Both the position numbers and the translations under genes were made by a program. DNA of 53,235 nt from Spirogloea muscicola (taxonomy: Eukaryota > Streptophyta > Zygnematophyceae > Spirogloeales > Spirogloeaceae), in contig WELB01000176.1 of assembly GCA_009602725.1 (NCBI GenBank), positions 189,666 through 242,900 on the forward strand, read 5' to 3'. Under the pieces are notes generated by a model. The model worked only from the letters and a program-made list of their open reading frames with translations. It was not told the origin of the DNA and ran no database searches. This document shows, piece by piece, positions 42,901 through 51,287 of the stretch (positions within the stretch are counted from its first letter, which is position 1; the number at the start of each line of letters is the position of its first letter).

Positions 42901-44815
42901 TATCTGATGGCAGCATCAGCACCAACAGGGCATAAGAGCGAGTTGTGCTGTCAGGCCAGTCTCCTGTGTGGAAGTTGTTCAAGTGCAGCAGGGGCACTCT
43001 GACTGCAACCACGTCTCCAGTCATGTATTTGCTTGATCGCGGTCGGGCAAGGGCCACTGGGCTGTTGGGAGATATGACCACAGCTCGATTGCTGCTAAAG
43101 ACTTGCTTGATCGTTGGGTGCTGCAGTTGAGTGTTTCAGGACCACTGCTTGTCAGGATCAGAGACTGGTAGGGAGGCCGGACTGACCACCAGACTGAAGG
43201 GTCTGAACCCAAACCCTAAACCCTAACTCCCTAAACCTTCTATGCTGAAGGACGACACACATGCACTCAATTTTGTCCCATCTTTGCCATGAATCGAATT
43301 CACCACCAGGAAATGATGTGCCTGCCTGGAGCAAAGTGTTGACTGCTTATAGCACAGCCATTGACCTGCCTTTTACCAACCTGTATTGGAACGGTGACAG
43401 GCATGGGATTCTGGGACCGCAAAGTGTGACAGAGCGTAAGCTCCTGTGCAGTAGATCGAGGCATCCACAAGGAGCACTCCTCCAAGGAGAGCGTCTTGCC
43501 CAGCTCCACCAGCGTGGTATTCAGGATGGTGTGCCGATCCAGAGTTGATCGTATCTCATGCGTCAGCATGCGAACATGCCGCCCAGTCTCTTCTTGCGTG
43601 CGAATCAGGCCCATCTCTCGGTCCAGCTCTGCAGCCTGCAGGAAAGCAAGAAAGGGAATGTTGGACAAGACCCCAAAGACAAGGTGGTGACCTGGCACAA
43701 ATCACCACGCAGAAAGGCTGGTGGAATACGGTTCCTTGGATGTCAGTCATGTGGTTGTTGATTGACATGTACTCGGATCTTTGTCTTGCCTGCTGACAAA
43801 TTGCTGATAGTCAACTGATGATCTACGCCACACTCGTCATAGGGTCTAGGGATGACACCATCATGCAAAGCCCAAGCAGGCCCCCTATGTAGGACATATC
43901 AAAGCCCATAACAAGGGGTCACTGACCGACGTGATGCAAAGGTTGACCAGCCTCAGCAGCCCCTTATCACAAGAGCAAGGCTGGTCTGAGCACCTTGTTC
44001 TTGAGGAAGAGCTCACGGGTTTTGACTGAGAGAAGGTCAGGGATGATGTGCACAAGCATAAGTGCTGTAGCACAGGACACCACGGCAGTCAACACCTGTT
44101 TGCATTATGCAAGAGATATTATTCTTCAATGCTGCAGCCTGTTACACAACAACTCAACAAGCTGGTCTTTTCTGCTCAGATATAAGGACTCAAATGTAAG
44201 GGCCACAATCTTCTCAACCAGGGCATGGTGAAAATGCTGATGTGGGAAATGAACATGCTAAAAGCTATGACTACAGCACCTTCGACAATTTTACAATGGG
44301 GAAAAATTTCAATGTAAACTCCTCAGCTATATGATCAACGGGAGTTCCAGACAACCACTGGAGGGCTTTTCAAGATCAAAGAGGCCATGCCTATTTCACT
44401 AAGCCTTACCTGCATTCCCTATGTAAGGGTGTCCACTTGCTCATTTTGCAATTCCTCACAAGAGCCAGCAAAGCAATGACCTTCACTTTTGCCTTTCCTT
44501 GACCTCAAAAATCATTGCTGTCGACTGGTGCAGAGGAGAACGCACCTTAGCAACAGTCATGACAATTGCCACAGTTTCGTCGTAACCATTGAAGGTCCAA
44601 AGGTTGATAAGGTGAGTTGCTCCGCACAGGACAATGAATGCTCCAAATTGGACGAGCACCCATCGATATGGAAACACCGCAGACTTCTTCACGAAGTAAA
44701 TGAGCTCCAGGGGAATAGAGAAGTAGGCAATAGCGATGAAGAAGTCCGAGACATACTGGTAACGAGCAAGCAGGTCGTCTCCGAAGTGCATGCAGTCGCA
44801 GTCCAGCGACACCAT
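39961..44815 (-). CDS. ETR1: Ethylene receptor, ETR1 type (hybrid histidine kinase with receiver)
   Basis: Complement of exons 44815..44546, 44095..43994, 43635..43381, 43120..42845, 42625..42422, 42188..42024, 41809..41543, 41332..41205, 40942..40754, 40479..40368, 40209..39961 (TGA); 738 aa, all GT-AG. Residues 1-115 hold three transmembrane helices ([39 protein letters not shown]) with the copper/ethylene ligands C64 and H68, D24, and N-terminal C6/C8 for the dimer disulfide. The GAF domain spans about 150-300 ([20 protein letters not shown]). HisKA His352 is in [11 protein letters not shown]. The N box is [10 protein letters not shown]1 is DTGLGIS, F box LFNKFVQ and G2 GGSGLGLAI. The receiver has VVDDN, Asp661 in [12 protein letters not shown] and Lys723 in AKPVS. 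This is a subfamily-I receptor, normally in the ER membrane and signalling through CTR1-like kinases. All catalytic residues are kept. Intron 3 contains telomere-like repeats. Confidence 0.98.
43208..43240. repeat. Interstitial telomere-like repeat (CCCTAAA type) inside an ETR intron
   Basis: Consecutive AACCCTAAACCCTAACTCCCTAA-like units (plant TTTAGGG complement) lie in the intron between receptor exons 3 and 4 (43121-43380). The run is short (about three to four units, one imperfect). Confidence 0.8.
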
Positions 44816-45690
44816 TGCTAGGTAGGCTAATCTGCATGCCTCAATTCCCTGGGGCAGCGACGGTCTTATGGGAGGCCTCTCATTCAGGAGTGTGCCGCCT
44901 CAGCAGAGGCCCCAAAGGCCAGGCCTGAAATGCGGCCCACTGATGCGTCGGCGTTGCTCACCAATGCACTAACGGCCGTCCGCTGAAGAGACCATGTCTG
45001 ATGCGACCATCCCCGTGCTCAAGCCGCCATGGCCTTTGAAGTGCTTGCATGCTCGCCAAATCAGGGCAGCCCGGCGGAGCTCTGTTGCCTATACGAAATT
45101 CGTAGGCTCTGTTGTCGCGCTTCTCAAGCCGGCACAAGCCTGGCCGGATGGACCGAGCTGTCCTTCCTACCACGCTGCCTCCATCCCGCCGAGGCTGAGA
45201 AGCGCGTCTCGCTCAGCGACAGCAGATAGGTTGGGCCGCAGCGGGCCCTGGTAGCCCGACTCCGTCAGCAGGATGTCGCAGACCGACGAGGCCGCGAAGC
45301 CGCGCGGCGGCGGCGGCGGGTGTGTCTCTCAGGCCGGGGTTGGGGGCCGTGCTGGCGTCTGGCCGCGGCGGGCCGAGTATTGCGGGAACCATCAGTGGGC
45401 GGCGGGCGAGACGGCGTTCCATGCAGACGGGGCTTGGGGATCTGATGGGCCGAGCCACGGATCCGTGGTCGTTCCCGCCTGTGAGATCTGCGCCCGCGCG
45501 GATTCTACCAACCCGCGGGAGGCCCTGCTCCCGACGGGCAGAGTGGGGTGGCTGGCGACGGAGAGTCCCACGTCTCCAAAGCGTCACCATGGCGGACAAG
45601 CTAACGGCCGGTCGTCTCCTCTGCAGACCACGTATTCCCAGTGGCGTGCCGGCCCAACCCCCAATAAAACCAAAGGGCGGGACGGCGCTT
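44816..45690. other. 5' flank of the ethylene receptor, GC-rich, no gene assigned
   Basis: Long open frames on both strands (45213-45911 minus, 45273-45729 both plus frames) overlap each other and show no family motif. 45590-45660 could be part of a decayed element, since a retrotransposon 3' UTR block follows. Receptor promoter elements presumably lie just above 44815 but none can be named. Confidence 0.4.
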
Positions 45691-45699
45691 GCTGATTTC

Positions 45700-45850
45700 C
45701 CCCAGAGAGAAGGCGCGCGGAGCGCATGAATTGACAGGGGAGGCCAATTCAAGCCAATACAGTGTTCAGGCAGAGTCGCGTGCAGACTAAACAAGGCTAC
45801 ATAATACGGAGACCTAAGGTACCTAAGAGAGAGTACCCAGAGAAAGTACC
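45700..45850 (-). mobile_element. Retrotransposon 3' UTR fragment, minus strand
   Basis: GAGAGAAGGCGCGCGG, AGGCCAATTCAAGCCAATAC, GTTCAGGCAGAGTCG and ACATAATACGGAGACC run in the same order as at 32395-32520 with only small differences. It stops before the SLSDLFVLTRGY codons, so this is a tail-only fragment or a broken copy. Confidence 0.7.
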
Positions 45851-46019
45851 TTTCCATCGTCCCGGCGGCCAGCCGCGGGGTGGTGATGGGGAGATATGGC
45901 CGCCCGCGCACGCTTTCGTCGCCCCGCGGCGCTGGCGTCTATCGAAGCTGCCGCCGCGGCCGCCGCCGCCGCCGACAGGTGCGCCTCCGCCGCAGGCTTG
46001 GCCTCCCCCGTCTGGATCA

Positions 46020-46320
46020 TGTCCAAAAGGGTTCTTTCTGGGCTGGCCTTTCTCAGCCCCCTTCTCTACAGCTTCTTCAGGCCCCTTCGTCTTGCCCCTT
46101 CGTAGCTGCAAATCGTTTTTTGGCCCCTTCGAACCTTTGTCAATTATCTTCGGGCTGGCTTCTCACAGCCCTTGCCCCCATTGGGAGTGCCACTTCTTGT
46201 ATGGGCGAGCAATTTTCCTGTCCCTTCAGCTGCGGGTGGGTCGCATGATCCTGGGGCTGGCCATTCACGGCCCTCGCCCCTTTGAATGCGCCACCTTCAC
46301 CTCGCGGAACATGTGACACT
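46020..46320 (+). repeat. Tandem hairpin-repeat units
   Basis: Three plus-strand units in a row: TTTCTGGGCTGGCCTTTCTC-AGCCCC (46035-46065), TCTTCGGGCTGGCTTCTCAC-AGCCC (46145-46172) and CTGGGGCTGGCCATTCACGG (46249-46268). The middle one is followed by CCCCATTGGGAGTGCCACTT, the same block seen at 26650-26675 and, inverted, at 34545-34565. Confidence 0.7.
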
Positions 46321-47174
46321 CCTCAACTCGGGCATGTAGTGCTCACATCGTTGAGACAGAATGGGAGACTTATGGTGGTGAAAATGCGAAAAGTCCAGCA
46401 AGGGACAGGGTGTTCACAAGAAAAGAAAAGGGACTGGGCTTCACCCGGTTCCTGGATGTTCAATACCAATGCAAACTGTGATCTGGTTGTGCTATTCCTT
46501 AGCTGGGGCTCACAACGTGCAACCCCATTTTAGGCAAGCAGGGCCGGGCGTTGCTTCCTCCTTGTTGCAGTGCTTCTGCATCAGTCCAACTCAATCGTGT
46601 TTCCATCTTTGCTGCCGCTGCCGGTCGACCCTGGAGCTCCATCCAGTTCGTCTTCAGCTCGTCTCTCCTCGCGGCGAAAGAGGTCATCGGCTGCATAGCT
46701 GTCATTGCACCTCGTGAGCTGTGTCTCCAGCATCCACCACTTTGTCGAGGGGCGTCTTCTGACCCAAGGTGGAGGGCAGCTGCGAGAGTCAGGGGTGGGG
46801 CGCAGCTTGCGCAGCTGAATCCTCCTTCCTCACCAGCGAGAGGCATGCGCCGCCACGCAATGGGCCAGCTTGCCAGCTTTTCCACCGGGGCTCCTGCTGC
46901 CAGAAGGCTCTGGCCCGTGGCGCCGGCAGGACTGGCCGTGTCCCACCCGGGTGCCCCGTCAATGCTACTCACACTGCTGAAGTACGTGACAGCGGCCTCT
47001 ATATGAGTCCTACATGACTTCACACTTGTAATGGAATGTCCAGGAGTAGGACATACCAATAACTCAAACATGAGAACTCCTATCTGGTACTTCAGGGCAC
47101 TGATTATTGTACTGCTCACTACACGATCTCTGCTGTTATTGCTCAGCCAGAGCTTGCTATGGTTTATATAAAGC
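46321..47174. other. Unassigned interval with an open frame of unknown origin
   Basis: The minus strand is open over 47182..46499; it includes AARRDELKTNWMELQGR and TRLSWTDAEALQQGG, which look protein-like. No family was recognised and no splice partners were found. It may be another retroelement coding remnant, given its neighbours. Confidence 0.35.
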
Positions 47175-47714
47175 TTGCCCAAAGTATGCCAAAAGCCGGC
47201 CTGCTTCCCGGTTTCTCCTCTCTACCGATCTGTCGATCTGGTCGGCGTCCCCCTGGGAGGTGGCAAGCGGCTCCTCATGGACTTTGTCCTCACCGACAGC
47301 TTCCGGACGAAGGGCCCCATTACTTCTGAGACCGGCTACGCTGTGAAGGTGGCCGAACGGAAGAAGCTGCACAAGTACAAGGACCACCCGGCGGGTGATA
47401 CCTTTTACCCCCTGGCCATGGACATCCATGGGTGTTACTGGGGTCGGTGGTCCTCGTTACTTTGGCTGCTGGCCTCTCAAGCTGACCAGCGGCGCCGGGA
47501 GCAGGGTGCTGCCCTTCCCGGTGGCTCGGTGCCTTTGGGTCTTGTGTCCTGCTACCGTATGCGATTGTCTACAATGTCCCTGCAGCGCTCCCAAGCGCTT
47601 GCTTTGCACCGCCGCGCTGGTCGCGCCCTTGCAGCAGCCTCTGGCTTGCGCAGCGGGGTTGCTCTTCCTCCCCTCAGCTCATCTGACTTCCTACTGCTGT
47701 CACGGGGGTATTGA
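47175..47714 (+). mobile_element. Retrotransposon 3' coding fragment (PD-(D/E)XK-like domain and C-terminus), plus strand
   Basis: This is the longest uninterrupted copy of the family's C-terminus, about 180 codons ending SSSDFLLLSRGY-TGA. It carries DLVGVPLGGGKRLLMDFVLT, then AVKVAERKKLHKYKDHPAGD and FYPLAMDIHG, giving the D...(E)xK-like arrangement also present at 33.2-33.7 kb. It continues CYRMRLSTMSLQRSQALALH and RRAGRALAAASG. Reverse transcriptase is absent, so it is a dead 5'-truncated insertion. The endonuclease role is inferred from similarity to C-terminal nucleases of early non-LTR elements. Confidence 0.68.
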
Positions 47715-47989
47715 GGGCGCCCTGTCTGCCTAGCCTTTGGCTCCGTCATGAACACCTGTATGCATCTGGCTGGCATTTCACAGCCGATTCTTTCATATCA
47801 GCAGCCGCTTCTTTTCTCTTCTCTACCTGGTCCAAAGTTGCTCGCCACTGCTGGCAATGTGTCCATATCATGATCTCCACAAGGCATGGTGGCCAATGGC
47901 AGGCGGTCCGGTAATGCCTGTTCGCTGAGCAGAGCTACCATGGGCTCTTGCTCATAGCTGGCATTCCATAGGGATGTCCTTCCTTGAAC

Positions 47990-48180
47990 AAAACCAAAGT
48001 GGTGTGGGGTGGCGACGGCTGTGGAGTGCCAGCCCAAAGAAATTTTCGTGTAATTGAAACAAACGAAGGCCAAATGGCCAAGTACAAAGGCAAGCACATA
48101 AAAGCCAAAGAGAGAAAGAAGGCGCGCGGTGCGCATGGAAAGAAACGGTGGCCAATTCAAGCCAAGAAGAGTAGACGACG
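47990..48180 (-). mobile_element. Retrotransposon 3' UTR fragment, minus strand
   Basis: It contains the GAAACAAACGAAGGCCAAAT and GGCCAAGTACAAAGGCAAGC blocks (inverted relative to 30835-30890) and GGCGCGCGGTGCGCATGG (48121-48138) with GGCCAATTCAAGCCAA. It ends about 75 bases before the start codon of the next gene, so the promoter of that gene may lie partly in the element. Confidence 0.65.
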
Positions 48181-48255
48181 TGCGCTCCCGGCGCGCCCGA
48201 CCGCGCATGCTCGCCGTTGCAGATCACCGGTTAGCTCAGTAGCGCCGTCGTCGCC

Positions 48256-48271
48256 ATGGCAGTCGCCTCCG

Positions 48272-48302
<31 letters not shown>

Positions 48303-50048
48303 TTCTCCGCCCCGGTGCTGTGTGCGAGCCAGCAATCGCGTCGGGCCGCGGCGCGCGGCCTCGGCCCTCCCTCCGTCGCGAGCGTCGGAGCAATCTGCTG
48401 CGCCGCCAACTCCTTGTGTGTGGTACTCTCATTACACCTCAGGCGGCGGCTGACGAGCTGCACTGGCATTCGCGTAATCTGCTCGCCAAAGGACCTGCTG
48501 GAGCCAGATATCTTCGGCACTGACTGCTGGAACGCGTGGCCGCTCCTGGGGGCAGGCCGCTGTGGCGCTGGCGAGGCAAAGGCGGAAGCCACGGTCGGCA
48601 GGAGACAAGCTCTCGGGACGTGCTTCCAGATCGCTGGTGTAGCGGCAGTTGAAGCAGCCTTGCGGGCTCTTCCAGCCAGCGCAGACGAAGCTGTCAGCTC
48701 GTCTGCAAAGACCACAAACCTGTCAATTGACCAGATCAAGGTGATTGCGCAAGAACAGCACTTGTATGTCTGTATGACCTGCAAAGCACCCTGGAGGAAG
48801 ATACGCACTTCAGATGGCTGAAGAGAGGCAAAGCGATTTTTGCAAAGCGTAAGCTGTACCGCATGCCTCAATGAGAGGAGAAATGTCCAGCATGTGCTTG
48901 TAACACTGGAACTTGCACAATATTGTCAAAGATATCCCTCTGTGTCCTGCTCAGAGTAATGCCCTCGTCTGTGCCTACTAACTTGCTGATTGGCTTATGC
49001 AGACCATCATAGAGAGAGACATCAGTGAAGGGCAGTACTTTGTCACAGGCGATCTCACCAGAGAGATCTATAGGGATGACTGCAGGTTAATCCCCTTCCC
49101 TTGACATACTTACACCTGCTAGCTTTCTTCGAACGGGATCTTGTATGGAGGTTTTCTGAAGTTCCTGGTCTACTGTGGAGTTGGGAGTGGTTATCTTTTC
49201 TCCTGTTCCAGACTGCATCTTCTTGGCACAGATTCAAGGACCCAACGAACGAGACAGTGGGTCTGGACAAGTATCTGCAGGCTGTTGGCATCCTCTTTGA
49301 TCCAAGGGTCTCCAAACAGGAGCTGAGAGCTATCAGAGTCACGGGTCCTGACACAATTCATGCTGATTGGACACTAGGAGGGTATGCCCTCTGTAAGACT
49401 CGAGTTGCCGTCTGGAAGGTGCAGGCTTCGTGATGCTAGGATTTTGCAAAGATGTCGTGAAGGGTGATCCTGCATTCACTTTCGTTGTCACTGATATTTT
49501 GGAACTTTAGATGCTGATGTCATCATTTGTTTCACACTGTGCTCGTGGTATGTTGAACTCACAGGTACCTAAAGTTGCCATGGCGTCCTCATGTCCTTCC
49601 ATTCCAAGGTGCGTGAATCTCTGCTTGTTCCCTTGCATCATGATTGATCTAGGGTAAGAGATGAACATCGATTAGGGCTAACGTAATCGACAAAGGCTTC
49701 TTGGAGCTTTTTGTCCACATACAAGCACATGAAGTGAACACTTGCTATGGCCTTAGGTTCCACGATGTACAAAGTAGACGAGAATGGCTTGGTAGCCTTG
49801 CACTCCGAGACTTGGGAAATATCCCCAATCACAGCACTACTGGAGACTATAACACCCTCATGGGGCCCAGCAACATAGATGCACGACGAGCATCCCCTTG
49901 TTGACGATGTTGAAGGCATGAGCTGGCACCAGTGGCGCGGGTAGCAAGAGCGGAAAGGGGTGGCTCATTACATAATTGGACAATCTATAATCTTAACAAT
50001 ATGCATCTTGAGACATTGAAAGGCGCTTGTACTATGTGCATGACAAGG
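48256..50048 (+). CDS. DUF2358-like plastid protein, probable lumen targeting (C-terminus unresolved)
   Basis: Modelled exons: 48256..48415, 48556..48740, 49003..49085, 49232..49381, 49565..49608 and, less surely, 50013..50048; the last exon is not found. The N-terminus is Ala/Ser/Arg-rich like a plastid transit peptide. It is followed by a second signal with twin arginines (GRRQALG), a hydrophobic stretch (IAGVAAVEAALRALP) and ASA before DEAV, like a thylakoid Tat-type lumen signal. The core reads IIERDISEGQYFVTGDLTRE, IYRDDCRFKDPTNETVGLDK and WTLGGYLKLPWRPHVLPFQ. This is the pattern of the plant/cyanobacterial DUF2358 family, an NTF2-like fold of unknown function. Boundaries of exon 1 and the end are tentative. 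It is convergent with the NIFK-like gene. Confidence 0.72.
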
Positions 50049-50119
50049 GTACTTGAAGCGGAAGTGCAAGTGCCTCGCATCAAGGCCTGTACAAACTTGC
50101 AACTAGAGGAGTAAAGGCG

Positions 50120-51287
50120 TATGGCGCTTTGCAAGAGCTTTGCTGAAAGTAGCCTCTTCGTAGAATCCTGTGATCCACTGCACCAGACTAGAGTATGTAT
50201 TGCTGCTGAACTTTAGCTTGTTTGAGTATCCTCAGTGGATCTAGAAGTGCACATCACGAAAGCGAGGGCAAGGCAAGGCAGTCTGCGGGTACAGCAGAGG
50301 ACACTCATTGAGTCTGCAGTTAATGCGAAGTATGCAAGCCTGGCGCAGGAGAAGAGACCAGCAGCCTGAGGGCGCCCATGTCCATGGGCGTTGAGCAGGT
50401 CATGCTGTGATTGGCAAACATATCTTGAGCCTGCTGACTGGTTGCTTTGCTGCAAATGGACCGTGTGGAGCAAGTCGGCCGACACCCCAGGAAACCGAGA
50501 CTAGTCTGATATTAAAAGTTGACCTCGTGTACTCAGTGTAGCCAGGCGAGAGGTGGCCAGCGAGTCACAGCGATATCAGTAGGCGCAGCACACCAATTTG
50601 CAGAACACCTTCATACGCCGTGAGCGAGACGGAAGGTGCCAATTTGTGAATGGTAGCGATGGCACTGCTAAGCTCCTCATCTCTCCATGTGCCCCACTCT
50701 ATAAATACACGGCAGCCCTTCCCATGACCCTATCAGAACATTGTAGTGAGGTGGTCCAACTTGCTAGTGCAGGTGGAATAGCTATGGAGTGGACAATGTA
50801 GAGCTCTGCAAGTCCTGCATACAGCTAGCGCTCTTCCTACGTAGCAACAGCCAAAAGGTGCGTCGACCTGGCCATTCTGGCACAGTTAATGGCCTGCGCT
50901 TTGCTGCAGAAACAGCTTGAGAAACTGCATGGGCCAGGACAAGGTAGTCATCGTGCTCCTGTCATTGGACAAGACTTCCTAATGTTTACAACAAGGTAAA
51001 CGCTGCTTCTGTCCGCCCTCCCCAAGATGCTCCCCTTGGAGTACGACACCCCCTAAACTCCACCTCTAGCATGACATGTGCAGAGAGTACAGGCTTCACC
51101 ACAGGCCCTCATTCTGAGGTACACACAAGGCCGGAATGATGTCAAAGGGAAGAGAAGGAAGCAACTGTGTGATGGTAACTGAGCTACCTGCAATTGAATC
51201 TCAAGTCAAGATTCTAGTATCAGACATGGAGCTCATTTACAACGACGTATAAAAATGTATTCATCCTGCAGCCTAAGATGCCTATCC
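50120..51287. other. Convergent intergenic region, no gene assigned
   Basis: It probably contains the missing last exon of the DUF2358-like gene and both 3' UTRs. I could not identify a matching exon with the right phase. No repeat or RNA gene is evident. Confidence 0.35.

Noticed and set aside
45213-45911. 232-codon minus frame and overlapping plus frames near 45.3-45.7 kb
   Set aside because: No recognised motif, frames conflict, and part of it overlaps a retrotransposon 3' UTR fragment.
48225-48245. GGTTAGCTCAGTAGC, resembling a tRNA D-arm/A box
   Set aside because: No B box, T arm or acceptor pairing at the right distance; it is just upstream of the DUF2358-like start codon.
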